A stretch of DNA of 64,000 nt from assembly GCA_034509425.1 (NCBI GenBank), contig JAVTVJ010011209.1, forward strand, positions 1 to 64,000. Reading direction: 5' to 3'. Made by a program: the position numbers and the translations under genes. The notes under the pieces were generated by a model that saw only the letters and a list, made by a program, of their open reading frames with translations, searched no databases and was not told where the DNA came from. This DNA comes from Eopsaltria australis. Its lineage: Eukaryota; Chordata; Aves; Passeriformes; Petroicidae. Every line of letters begins with the position of its first letter. Positions within the stretch are counted from its first letter, which is position 1. Shown one piece after another: positions 39,956 through 51,252 of the stretch.

Positions 39956-40446
39956 TGTGGGGATGGATGAGGCTTACAGCAGGCCTGAAAGCCTCTCGGA
40001 CATGGACTTAGAAGCGATCAGAGTTTACCCGTGAGAAAGCGCCATGAGACAGTGATGTAGGGAACAGTGTAAGAAATACTCAGGAGAAAAGCAGAAAAAA
40101 TCCTTCAGGCATCAGTATGAACACCTGCAGCCACAGTGAAGGACAGCCAAGAAAATAATCAAGGAAGATGTTTGCACCTGACCAAGAGATGGCCTTGCTG
40201 AAGAGCATCAAGAATGTGGTGGAGGACTTATAGTGTATAGTTAACTGCTTGTGTAGCTTGTTAGGATGTGCTGGGAAAAGTTCTTGTTATGTAGACAGCC
40301 TTGGTGTTGTTTGTCACGCAGCCAATAATAGCATATCACAGTAGCTGGGAAAAAGGGTATAAAGATGTTAGCACAGACAAATAAAGTACTTCTTCTTCTT
40401 TGTCCTTGGACTACTCACGTGTCGTGTGTCCGTCTCTACTGTGACA
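39956..40446 (+). mobile_element. Solo LTR with 6-bp target duplication
   Basis: Begins TGTGGGGATGG and ends ACTGTGACA. Flanked by a perfect 6-bp duplication GATGTG (39950-39955 and 40447-40452). Contains TATA-like GGTATAAAGA (about 40357) and the polyadenylation signal AATAAA (about 40380), so it is in plus orientation. At 491 bp with a 6-bp duplication it fits the alpha/betaretrovirus-like (ERVK) class. Confidence 0.88.
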
Positions 40447-40506
40447 GATGTGCACTAAAACTCTGCATGCATGTGTGTGAGGACATAGCAGGTTCATCAT
40501 AATAAT

Positions 40507-40800
40507 CAAAGAATCATAGAATTGTGGAATGGTTTGGGTTGAAAGGGTCCTTAAAGCCCATCCAGTTCCAACCCCTGCTATGGGCAGGGACACCTTCCAC
40601 TATCCCAGGTTGCCTCAGAGCCCCATCCAGCCTGGCCTTGGACACTGCCAGAGCTGGGGCAGCCACAGATTCTCTGGGCAGCTTGTGCCAGGGCCTCACC
40701 ACCCTCACAGGGACAATGACTCCACCACCTTCCTGCACAGCCCATTCCAATGTCTAATTACTGTTTCTGTGAAGAAATTCTTTCTGAAAACAGTGGCCAA
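40507..40800 (-). mobile_element. CR1 LINE 3' fragment
   Basis: Antisense CR1: 'tcatagaattgtggaatggt', 'tatgggcagggacaccttcc', 'cctgtctcgg'-type internal segments diverged, then 'cctcaccaccctcacaggga'. Confidence 0.88.
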
Positions 40801-40959
40801 TTGCTGCCTTTTTTCAATACAGGGAAGCATCATAGCATTCTGAGTTCCTGGGGAGTTCCATTTATTCCTCCATATTCTGGCATCTATGCAGTTCTCCTAA
40901 CTTTGGTTGTCCTGAATGCATCCCTTTTCCTGACTTAGATATGCTGGGGAAGATCACAG

Positions 40960-41970
40960 AATCCCAGAAAAAAGGGTCAGGCTGGAAGGGACCAGTGAGT
41001 CATCTTGTCCCACCTCCCTCCTCCATGAAGGCCATCCCAGAGCACAGGGCACAGGATTGTGTCCAGATGGTTCTGGAATATCCCCAGTGAGGAGACTCTA
41101 CACCCTCTCTGGACAATCTGCTCAGGGCTTGGTCATTGCACAGGACAGAAGTTCTGCCTCCTGTCCAGGTAGAACTTCCTGGGACCAGTCCCTGCCCGTT
41201 CCTCTGCTGTCATTGCTGGGCCCCCAGAGCAGAGCCTGGGCCCTGCTCAGAGCCCTCCCTGCAGACAGGTACACACAGGGATGAGGGCCCCTCTCAGCTG
41301 GGGTCCTCTTGAGGCTGAACAGCCCCAGCTCCCTCAGCCTTTCCCTGTCAGAGATGTTCCAGGCCCTAAATCATCCCTGCAGCCTCCACTGGCCCCACTC
41401 CAGGAGCTCCCTGTCCTTCCTGTAATGGATGAGTAAATCATAAATGTTGGCTTTGTAAAAATAGTGTTATGATAAAATATAGTTAAGTAGAAACAAGATT
41501 GTAGTAAAATTATAACCTCGAGATAATTGTGATATATTGGAAAATGTAGTCATAAATTTATAGCTATAAACATCTACTGAGCTGATGACTTGCAATGCAA
41601 AGGAATTTCAAGGGAAACAAGAGCAGTTAAGACCAATTCACAGCTCTCAAAGCCTCTGATATTGTCCAGACCTTGAAGAGAGGTGACATTCTGGTGAGAA
41701 GGGCAGGGGGAGGCCAGGGGGAAGGGTTGTTTGAAATGTAAATTTTCTTCTGAGCTTAATGAATACGTAACAGTTAAAGGTATTTAACCGACTGTAAAAT
41801 GAATGAAAGCCTGCTGCTAGCAGATATGCTATGCACCCAGCGCTGCTTTTGCCCTTGTTCTACTAATAAATGTTCAATATTATTTTACTAAAATTTTTGT
41901 TCATAGACCCGTTTTTAACACTCCTATCCTGAGGATCCCAGAGCTGGACACAGCACTCCAGATGTGCTTC
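40960..41970 (-). mobile_element. CR1 LINE fragment split by an LTR
   Basis: Antisense CR1 runs from 'agaatcccagaaaaaagggt' to 'ggagctccctgtccttcc' at 41420 and resumes at 41921 with 'tcctgaggatcccagagctg'. The gap is the LTR at 41421-41920. An uninterrupted relative is seen at 49905-50405. Confidence 0.9.
41421..41920 (+). mobile_element. Solo LTR nested in CR1
   Basis: Begins TGTAATGG and ends TTTTTAACA, interrupting a CR1 copy exactly. It has AATAAA near 41865, in plus orientation. The flanks TTCC and CTCC suggest a mutated short target duplication. It shares its 3' end with the element at 32683-33431. Confidence 0.8.
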
Positions 41971-41974
41971 CCAG

Positions 41975-43930
41975 GTCTGAGTAAGATTTGCCCATTCTTA
42001 CATTTTTTGGCTTACGGGCAACTCTGTTCCTATGAAATCATGTCAGAGACTCTAAAGCAGCTGAACCACACTCACAAATTGCATCAACATGACTTTTACC
42101 CAGGGAGGGGCTGACTTATACTCAAGAAAAATTATTGGAAACATCTGGAAAAGAACTGTATGTTAAAGCTTATAACTGAATTAAACAGTTCAAGAAATAC
42201 CTACTAACATTATAAGTCACTGATCTGTGAAAATGTATTAGAGTGAGGTTATGTTGTTGATAATACTTGACAAGAGTTAAGATGGTTAAGGCTTATTAAA
42301 TTCCTTTTTGTTTTTCTGTTCTTCATATGTTGCTCACACTTGTCATCTGACCCTTTGATATGCAAACACTTTGCAAATACAAGTGATAGCCAGGTAGCTC
42401 TACTGCACTGGAGTGATAACTTGATGTTATTATGCCCTCTAGTGTTGACTTCCTACACAGGTACAGACTTTTAACATTCTAAAAAATATGCACCTATCTG
42501 TTAAACTTTATGCTGGGATGGGGTTCACAAGGTATTTCTGAAAGAACTGCTTGATTATAGCTCTTTAGAATCTTCAGCTTAATGAATCCTGAAAGGGTAA
42601 TAAAATGAAGGCAAGATTTACACAGATTTACTGGAAGTAAAAAAAATGTGTAACACCCAAGTAAGTCTCTCATCTGTTCAAGGAGGCAAACAAAGAGAAT
42701 CTGTCATCTTTGGCTCTAGAAGATGGTCTATCACTAACCAGATAAATATCATCTGGGTTTCAATCAGTTCTAATTTCTCATTATTTCTTTGTACATTGGA
42801 GTATTGTAATTGTTCCCAAGGGCTGTCAGTATGAAAATTAATTTGGTGAGAGGAATTGAGATGCCTGAGCATTAAAGAGAGCTTTAATACACTAAGGATC
42901 ATGTAGATTCTTTTACACTCAAGGCCAGTAAAGTCCTTTCTCTTATTCAGTCGAGGCTAGAAGCAACCAACCTTTAACTTTTGAGAGAGTTACACTGAAA
43001 AACAATTAAAAAAAAAAAAAAACAATGAGGGAAAATACAAAATGCAAGAAAAAGAAATTTTGGTTTTTTAATATCCCAAATGTACAGGAACAACTCATGC
43101 TCAAAGTCTTCATTTAAATGTTCACATGTGCTGTAAATATTGGGGGTGTGAGGACAGATTCAGAACAGCAGAAACAACCTCAACCCAAAAAAGTTCTTTT
43201 TTTTTCATCACAGCATTTTGGCTTCCTCTCAAGAGAACAATGTCACACCTGAGTGGAGACAGACCAGAAATTCTTTATAAGCAGCAGGACAAAGTGTTTT
43301 AAATGCAAAGAGCAGGGTTTTGCACAGATGGTCACCAGAAATGGTAACATCCTGTTTTCATCTTTGTGGTTTGCACTGATACACATCGAGTCTCTTGGGT
43401 TAATGAAAGTTGGGACAACAAAAGTGATCTGACATGAAAGACAGGATAAATTTATCTGCTTAGAGCAAATTGCACCCAAACCCTCTATTGAAAATTAAAG
43501 AGCAGTTTAGGGAATTCCTGATGCAACTGATCTCAGGAAATCCCATTTGGACATTTTTGTTTCTATTAGAAAAATAATGGGAAAAGATTTGTTTCGCTTA
43601 TTAAATTCCCTGTGTCTGAATAAGCAATAAGATACATCTTTATTATTTAGCCACTTTAAAGATACAGATTTTCACATTAATAGAATATCTGAGAATAATC
43701 AATATAGACCTGGGAAATGAAGGTTTTGGACCTTTTGAATTACAGAAGGAAATAATCACACACTCAAGAGTTTCTGAATCAAAACTAAATTCTGTTTTCT
43801 TCAGAAATAATGAAAGCTGAAACAGTGATCTTTGCCTTGTGATAACCTGACTGATAATGCATTAAGAGCAAACAGACAACCAACCTGCAAGGAATCAGTA
43901 AAACCATAAACAGAAGGCTTTGCAAAGGCA
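41975..43930. other. Intergenic, nothing recognised
   Basis: AT-rich; an A-run at about 43008-43022. No gene recognised. Confidence 0.4.
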
Positions 43931-43937
43931 CAGATTA

Positions 43938-44752
43938 CGCCTGAAGCATGGGATGTCATCCAGAAAGACCTGGACAGGCTCCTGAAGTGGCCCATGGGAA
44001 TCTTATGGGGTTTAACAAGAGCAAGTGCCGGTGCTGCACCTGGACCAGGAGAACCCCTGGGATCAATCCAGGCTGGGGATGAGCAGAGGGAGCAGCCCTG
44101 GCAGAAGGATTGTGGGGGTGCTGTAGGGGTGCTGTGCTGGGACCCATAACCCCCCTGCACTGGGCAGCACCCAGAGCCCCAGGGCAGCAGGGGAGGGGGG
44201 ATTCTTCCCCTCTGCCCCCCTCTGCTGAGACCCCTCTGCATGGCTGCATCCAGCCCTGGGCCCAGCACAGGAAGGACAGGGAGCTGCTGGAGCCAGTTCA
44301 GAGCAGGGACACCAAGGGCATCAGAGGGATGGAGCAGCTTTGCCATGAGGAAAGGCTGATGGAATTGGGATTGTTCAGCCTGGACAAGAGAAGGCTTTGG
44401 GGTGACCTCATTGTGGCCTTGCAGTGCCTGAGGGTAGCCCACAGGAAAGATGGAGACTCTTGACAAGGGCCCAGAGTGACAGGACAAGGGGGAATGGCCT
44501 TACACTGACAGAGAGCAGGTTCAGATTGGATATGAGGAAGAAATTGTTCCCTTTGAGGGTGGTGAGGCCCTGGCACAGGTTGCCCAGAGCAGCTGTGGCT
44601 GCCCCATCCCTGGCAGTGTCCAAGGCCAGGTTGGATGGGGATCTGAGAAACCTGGGATAGTGAAAGGTGTCCCTGCCTGTGGCAGGGGGTTGGAATAAAT
44701 GAACTTTAAGGTCCCTTCCAACTCCAGCCATTCCACGATTCCATGATATTCC
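43938..44752 (+). mobile_element. CR1 LINE 3' part, about 0.8 kb
   Basis: The longest CR1 copy here. Sense orientation, from 'gacctggacaggctcctgaa' through 'gggagctgctggagccagtt' and 'ctcattgtggccttgcagtg' to the 3' tip 'aaggtcccttccaactccag'. Long frames on both strands are repeat shadows. Confidence 0.93.
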
Positions 44753-44837
44753 TTTGTTAATGCAATTTCCTGAGTCACGAGTAATCCGGGCAGAAATGGA
44801 TCTGCTGCCATCCACTGTAATCAATAGGCTTAGTTAG

Positions 44838-45630
44838 TGTTACAAATGGATGTGGGAGTTAAATATCAGTCCTTGCCTCCTGCCCAGGCCTTGGCAGTAG
44901 GTAGTAACCTTATTGAGGTAACCAGCACCCCAAAAACCACTTTCGTGTATAAGTTCTTTTAGTGATGACTGATTCTGTCTATTATAGAATGAATCATTTA
45001 TTAATAGACGGGGAAACTAACAGACATAAGACTTAAAAGCAAACCAATACTACACAGGAATAAAACAAAAAGAAAGACTACTAGTAGTTTAATATATACA
45101 GTGCACGAGAATGGTACCTTTTTCAGTTACAGCTAGCGAAGAAATAGTATAAGTTTAGGATTCAATGTACCTTACTGTCCAATTTGTTGGTGCAGCACAT
45201 TGAGATCCTTTCCCTCAATCCCCGGGGAAGTAACCATGAAGCCTGTGTCCAAACTTCGGGGAGAAGCTTCAAACACTTTAGGGTGTGAGAGACTTCTGTC
45301 CCAGTGTTAGCTCGTGTATCTTTTATAGTGTAAAACCATGATTCTTCAGTCAGTGATTTTTCTTTTATCTCTCCTTCCATCAGCTCTGCAGACTAAGATG
45401 TTAATTCTTAGCTGAGGCTTGACCCCTCTGGCACCAGAGATGACCCCTGATGGGCCTTCCTGCCCTTAGGTTATCTCTTTATGCACCCGTTATCTGTGGC
45501 ATACAGGAGGAGGAGGTGAGGGGGGTAGGTGTCCTGCCACAGTTAGGTAATTATTTACATTGTGGATTAGTAAAAGCTCAGTTTCATTAATCAGTAACAA
45601 TCACTTCACCGCTTTACAAAACCCCCTACA
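44838..45630 (-). mobile_element. Probable solo LTR
   Basis: Forward TGTTACAAATGG...CCCCCTACA. The minus strand has an AATAAA near 44998. No matching target duplication was found, so the ends are tentative. Confidence 0.5.
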
Positions 45631-46197
45631 TCAGCATGGTATCATGATCCTCAATGAAGCCTCAGGACCTCCAAGGAAATTCCTCACTGTCTGAGTCTGA
45701 CTAATGCTGTTGACTTCCAGTAAGAGCATACACAGGCAAAAATATCTGCCAGACTGAAACCAACATTTAATGTGACCTTCAAAATTAATAAATTCAAGGA
45801 ATACAACTAGATATTATAAAGTATTTTATTTTAGTTTCTTTTTAAAAATACAACATTCTACAAAACATGCCCCTATCATGATACTGCCATAGTGCTGTCT
45901 AAACTATTTTAATGCCAAAAGTTTAGGTATTAGAGAAGTAAAATTATCACAAACCAATATCTCTGAATATAATACATGAAAAAGCTGGTGGCCCAGATGT
46001 CACTTTGATTAAATAATGTTATTATTCATAGCACTTAAGGATGCCGAGCAATTTGCAGAATAAAAACTCATCCTAACATCAGACACACCCATAACAAGAG
46101 TCCTCCAAAACGGATGATGCCAGGATGGTGCTCATCCTCTGTCAGCAAAACCCTTTCCACAGTCTTTTCCTCTGTGTGGCACTTTGTCACTGACCAT

Positions 46198-46325
46198 TTA
46201 ACTGCTGGTAGCACTGGGATGGAGAGGTTTGACTACTGCCAGTCTGGGGAGGCCAAGTCTAAGGCAGTGAGTAGGTGACTTGACAGGAACACATTTCACA
46301 GAGGCATTACTGCTTCCTGATGGAG
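46198..46325 (-). CDS. RAD51AP1: RAD51AP1 terminal exon, RAD51-binding tail
   Basis: Acceptor TCTCCAG, stop TAA at 46198-46200. It encodes PSGSSNASVKCVPVKSPTH then LRLGLPRLAVVKPLHPSATS, closely matching the conserved C-terminus that binds RAD51. Confidence 0.93.
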
Positions 46326-49300
46326 CTGGAGATTATTTGAAAACAAAAAGAAGGTATTAGAAGTTTAAGGGGGGAAAATATCATATGACTGCTGTCTTCT
46401 AATAGTTTTCCTAGCAGGCAAAAAAGCATTCTAAAGAGAGTGCAAAAAGGTCCAAACCACAGAGGCACATGGAAATCACTCACCAGGGATCCATCCCTCT
46501 GGAAGCCAGTGCAGCAGAAATGGTGCACAGGTTAATTAACCAGCCACACACTGCAGCAACACTGGGCAACTGTTCCCAGGGCCCTGGGCATTTTCAGGCA
46601 CTCCACAGAGAAACAGTGAACACATCTCCAATGGGGAAACAAGGACTTGAGAGAAAGGAGTCAAACATAAAGAACCATGTATAGAAAAGAAGAGTAAATA
46701 TAAAGAAAAATCAAAGAATCAGGAGTCAGCAGCAGCATGCTCAAACACCTTGAGAAAATAAAGCTTCTAAGCATTTGCTTTACTACAGCAACTAAAATAT
46801 TCTAGCATTTTTCTAAAATTCTTTTTTGCAATAGATAATAATTTAGCACATACCAGAGATAAAGAAAGCTCTAAATAAGAGAGAAATGGACATGAAAGGA
46901 TCTTTTGATTAAGGTCTGATCCACAGTTTGTAAAATATTTTATAAGCCCCATGCAGATAAAGGAGTTAAGGATAATGCTGTAAAAGAAGCACAGATATAG
47001 CTTTTCTTCCTTTTCTCTGTTTTTTGTTTTAAATCTGTCCAAAGAAAAGCTTTATAAAAGGTATATAAAGGACAGGAAATTTCCTGGAATAGTTTGATTT
47101 TTTGTTTGCTTTTAGGAGAGATTGCTAAAAGCTTAAGTCACCTCATGTATGTGTCTGTAGCTGCAGTCTCACCCGTACCTGGTGGTGTCCATTTAGGGTT
47201 TCTGTCTGTGACAGGACTTGATGCATACAGAGGCCTCCCAGCTTCTCCTGAGGGACTGGACATCATCTTCTGCCTTGGCTCAGAGCTGTGTTCCGGTATC
47301 CAGGAAGGAGAAACCACAGGTGATGCTGGGATGGAGAATAAAATTACTTTAGAAAGATACTCTTTAACAGAGAAATCATCACATAAGATGACAGACCACT
47401 GCACAGCAGAAATAATGAGGATGGTATTAGACTGTCCCATCTTGAAGCAGTAAATTTACACAGACACCTTGCCTGTTAAGGAATGACAGAGACATGGATG
47501 CAGCTTGCTTTCCCAAGAGATGAGAACCAGAGGAAGGAAAGAAGGGAGGCTACTTGCTTTTTAAAATAGCTTAAACAAAGCCAACAGTGAAAGCTCCAAA
47601 ACCTGATACTACTCCAGAGTCACTGTTTTGAAACTAACCCCAGAAAACAACTGGAAAAATGAACAAAGCATCTTTAAAGGGATTAAACTTTCCTGGAAAA
47701 GGAGGGCAGAAGAAATTTCTCCTGATGTACAAATGCAGAGAAGCAGTGAAATTTTGCTGGTTTGGGAGTGAATAAGCTCTAGTGTTTAAATTTAGTGTGA
47801 AAGTGCAACTGAGATGTCAGAAGTATGAGAGGATAATGCTTCAGTAAGGGAGGAGTAAGGGAAAATACAGTCAAAGCAGCATGAATTTTACCAAAAATCC
47901 AATCTAAATGTAAGGCATCACATCCAAAGCACATCTAAGGAGAGGGTTTTGGTGGAGAAGAACTTACTGGGTACAGACTCTGGCTCAGAGTCAGGATCAT
48001 GGACTCTGTCATCACTGTCAAACACCAATGATTTGTGATGTGCTGGAACTTTGGCTGCTGCTATCCTTTGCCTCCCATCACCCTCAGGTACGTCATCATC
48101 CATAACCTGATTGAGACCTACAAAACAGAAAGGGGTTCCATCAACTCAAATTCACAGTAAATCTATTCTCCTCCTCTAAAAAAAATCTGGTATCTGAGTC
48201 CTCAAAATTAATTTTGGTGATTTGAAGTTATACTATTCAGAAACATATCACTGACACTTGTTTTCATGTGATTCTCATTTTATTTTCTCATTGCCAAATT
48301 TATCAACATTTCTCTGTAATCAGGCTAACAAAAAAAGGACCAAAAATTCCCCAATCCACAGGTTTGCTCATTTTAAGACTGGGTTCAAAATTTTTAATGA
48401 AAGAATTGACACATCCTTCAACCTTTATGTAAGATAAAGACTCTTTTTTCCACATCAGTGAAAAAAAGAAACCAATGGAAACAAAGAAGAGATAAGCTAC
48501 TTAAATGCTCTTTGTGAAAAGAGTGTGAGACCAACTTACCTAAAAGTTCACTGTCTACACTGCAGTTGGAAAAAGGGGGTCGCCTCTGTATATTTTCTGA
48601 GCCAATATTCTTACCTGTTTTAAGATCCAGGAATTTTTTTAAAATATGAAGTATTGCTATACAAAAAAATATGATAAAAAATAAAAATATTAAGAAATTA
48701 AAATCTGTCTGTAATGCAAGCATGTATTTGGAAGATCTTATAGAAGAGTTACTTGTCTCACAGAAAAAAACCCCAAGAACAAAAGAAAACAGACAATACC
48801 TAGAAACTCTCACTTTTTTGTCATGACATCTTGAAATAAAATATGATTTTCAATCTATTTCAGTGTAAAATAAATTGCCATGTTCAAATTCACTGCATGT
48901 AAAAAAAGAGTGTTGCATGGAACTGTAAAGTAACCTTGTTCTTCAGAATTTTGCACCTCTTGGGGATTTGTAGATTTTTCTTTGACAGATAAGGCTAAGG
49001 CAACTTCCAAATCTCTTTTATGAAGTTTGTCATCCAAGGATAACCTGGGGAAAAAATGCCAGCATGTTAAATAATAAAACAATTACGTGAGTGTTACAGA
49101 CCTATTTCTGGCTCACTGAACTTTTTAAAATTCAGATACTTGTAAAGAAATTAATATTTCAATACATATTTGTAGTATATTGTGTTACAAATATTACATT
49201 TTTAAATTATTTAGACAAAGCACACACTAATTTTTAAAGCACTCTATACTTTAAAGTATTATGATTGCAAAACATTGTGTGTATATATCTGTATCTATAT

Positions 49301-51094
49301 CTATGAACTATTAACTGGCATTACCACAGGAAAAAAGTGATTGCGTTTGCTTAAAATGCCACACCAAAATGTAATATTTAAACACAACTCTACTAATAAA
49401 AAATAGATTTCTCTTTTTCATTGATATTGACTTTGTATCTTCCTTTAAATATGTTCTTTTGGAAGGAATCAAACTTGTCTTTATTTTTCTCTGGTTTAGG
49501 AGTCCCTAAGAAACTAAGAATTTTTAGTTATTTGCAAGTGCATCAATAAGGCTCAAAATCTTTATTACAGTCATGTATTAGTTGTTTATTCTCAGCTGCT
49601 TAAAACTCTAGGGGAAAAGAGACCCAAAAAAACCCCCCAAAGACTCTCATTAAAATCCAGTTTTACACAGAGTTGACCACAACATTTCTTACCTTTTACT
49701 AAGTGTCTGTGTCTGTGATGGAGTCACTTCTTTGGGCTTTTTTTGCTTCTCTTTTTTCTCCTTCTTCAATTCCTTGAGCTGTGTTCTAGATTTTTTACTT
49801 GAAGGTGCAAAGTCTTCATCTGTTGGAAAACAGCAACAAGCTCTCATAAGTTTTCATATATTCTTAAATTTCATAGTTAAGTTTCATTGCACATTTCATT
49901 TCCCCGTCAGAGATGTTCCAGGCCCTAAATCATCTCTGCAGCCTCCACTGGCCCTGCTACAGGAGCTCCCTGTCCCTCCTGTCCTGAGGATCCCCGGACT
50001 GGACACAGCACTCCAGATGTGCCTCCCAGGGCTGGGCAGAGGGGCAGGATCACTCCCTGACCTGCTGGCACTGCTCTTCCCAGTGCACCCTAGGACATCA
50101 TAGGCCTTCCTGGCCCCCAGGGCACTGCTGGCTCATGGAGAGCATGTTGTCCACCCCAGCCTGTGCTGGTGCATGGGGCTATTCCTCCCCAGGTGCAGAA
50201 TTCTGCACTTGCCTTTGTTGAATTTTAGACAGTTCTCTGCCCATCTCTGCAACCTGTTCAGATCCCTCTGAAGGGCTGCACAGCACCCCGGGGTATCCAC
50301 CACTCCTCCCATCTTTGTGTCATCTGTGAACTGCAGAGTAGACATCGATCCCTTCATCCAAATCATGGATGAGAAACTTAAACAACACTGGGCCAGTATT
50401 ACCCCCTTACAGGGCTGCATCCAGCCCTGGGCCCAGCACAGGAAGGACAGGGAGCTGCTGGAGCCAGTTCAGAGCAGGGACACCAAGGGCATCAGAGGGA
50501 TGGAGCAGCTTTGCCATGAGGAAAGGCTGAGGGAATTGGGATTGTTCAGCCTGGACAAGAGAAGACTTTGGGGTGACCTCATTGTGGCCTTGCAGTGCCT
50601 GAAGGGAACCCACAGGAAAGATGGAGAGAGACTCTTAACAAGGGCCTGGAGTGACAGGACAAGGGGGAATGGCTTCACACAGACAGAGAGGAGGGTTAGA
50701 TTGGATATGAGGAAGAAATTGTTCCCTGTGAGGGTGGTGAGGCCCTGGCACAGGTTGCCCAGAGAAGCTGTGGCTGCCCCATCCCTGTCAGTGTTCAAGG
50801 CCAGGTTGGATGGGGCTCTGAGCAACCTGGGAAAGTGGAAGATGTCCCTGCCCATGGCAGGAGGGTTGGAACTGGATGATTTTTAAGAACCCTTCCAACC
50901 CAAACCATTCTACGACAAAACCCCGGAGGACACCACAAATGCCAGGCCTCCAACACGGCCCTGTGCCACTGATCACGACCGCTCGGCTGGAAGGGAAAGG
51001 GGCCACCCTGGAATCCCCCAGAGGGCCCGAAGGGATCAGGGGAGCCCCTCGTCCCTCAGCCCGGACACACGCACCTCCTGGCCGGCCGCGCCAT
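46198..51094 (-). CDS. RAD51AP1: RAD51AP1, RAD51-associated protein 1 (spliced)
   Basis: RAD51AP1 binds DNA and stimulates RAD51 joint-molecule formation in homologous recombination in the nucleus. Minus-strand exons: 51094-51075, 49819-49693, 49044-48935, 48614-48540, 48117-47968, 47325-47179, 46325-46198. Recognisable segments are MARPARR (human MVRPVRH), SKKSRTQLKELK, LDDKLHKRDLEVALALSVKE (the conserved core), FSNCSVDSEL, an acidic DSEPESVP segment, NPKWTPP (human KPKWVPP), and the C-terminal RAD51-binding tail with LRLGLPRL and VVKPLHPSATS. All traced junctions agree in phase except that the exon carrying the conserved NYSQF segment, expected between 49819 and 51075, was not found; that interval is mostly CR1. 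The Lys-rich stretch of the human central region is also absent. The first exon is head-to-head with the FERRY3-like gene. Confidence 0.9.
47179..47325 (-). CDS. RAD51AP1: RAD51AP1 exon (147 bp)
   Basis: Acceptor CATCCCAG, donor G|GTACGG. It encodes SPVVSPSWIPEH through ASSPVTDRNPKWTPP. NPKWTPP matches human KPKWVPP. Confidence 0.87.
47968..48117 (-). CDS. RAD51AP1: RAD51AP1 exon (150 bp), acidic
   Basis: Acceptor TTTGTAG, donor A|GTAAGT. It encodes NQVMDDDVPEGDGRQRIA, AAKVPAHHKSLVFDSDDRV and DSEPESVP. Confidence 0.88.
48540..48614 (-). CDS. RAD51AP1: RAD51AP1 exon (75 bp)
   Basis: Acceptor AAAACAG, donor G|GTAAGT. It encodes KNIGSENIQRRPPFSNCSV then DSELL; human has PHISNCSVASDYLDL here. 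Confidence 0.88.
48935..49044 (-). CDS. RAD51AP1: RAD51AP1 exon, conserved core
   Basis: Acceptor CCCCAG, donor G|GTTACT. It encodes LSLDDKLHKRDLEVALALS, the most conserved segment. The start corresponds to the shorter human isoform, lacking the 17-residue insert. Confidence 0.93.
49693..49819 (-). CDS. RAD51AP1: RAD51AP1 exon, Lys-rich
   Basis: Acceptor CCAACAG, donor AG|GTAAGA. It encodes EDFAPSSKKSRTQLKELKK and a very lysine-rich segment, matching the N-terminal DNA-binding region. It needs one base from the preceding exon; direct joining to exon 1 gives an immediate stop. Confidence 0.88.
49905..50405 (-). mobile_element. CR1 LINE fragment in RAD51AP1 intron
   Basis: Antisense CR1: 'gagatgttccaggccctaaa', 'tcctgaggatccccggactg', then 'ctttgttgaattttagacag' and 'tctttgtgtcatctgtgaac'. 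It abuts a CR1 copy of opposite orientation at about 50405. Confidence 0.92.
50405..50925 (+). mobile_element. CR1 LINE 3' part in RAD51AP1 intron
   Basis: Sense CR1 ending 'ccaacccaaaccattctacg'. The 189-residue plus frame is a repeat shadow. Confidence 0.93.
51075..51094 (-). CDS. RAD51AP1: RAD51AP1 exon 1 coding part
   Basis: ATG at 51094, encoding MARPAR plus two bases, donor AG|GTGCGT. It lies in GC-rich promoter sequence. Its similarity to human MVRPVRH and its position support it. Confidence 0.75.
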
Positions 51095-51179
51095 CCCCGC
51101 CGCCGTCGGCGCCGCTCAGCGCGCTCGCCACAGAAGGAGCGCCGAAAGTGCCGCTGCGGATGCGCAGCCGCGATGGCGG

Positions 51180-51252
51180 GACGAGGAGGCGGAACATCCC
51201 GGCTCCCCCTTCCCGCGGTCCGGTTAACCCGCGGCTGCCCGCCCGGAGGCAG
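51180..51252 (+). other. Putative noncoding first exon of FERRY3-like gene
   Basis: The right edge is the donor CAG|GTGAGC at 51252. The left edge (transcription start) is a guess within the GC-rich region. It would splice to 62731. Confidence 0.4.

Noticed and set aside
43801..44487. 228-residue minus-strand open frame
   Set aside because: Antisense of a CR1 3' region; no coding signature.
50317..50886. 189-residue plus-strand open frame
   Set aside because: It lies entirely over CR1 sequence; similar frames appear over the CR1 copies at 43938-44752 and 25189-25625.
49905..50925. Opposed CR1 pair as a long inverted repeat or dsRNA hairpin
   Set aside because: The two fragments come mostly from different parts of CR1, so they are not complementary over a useful length.
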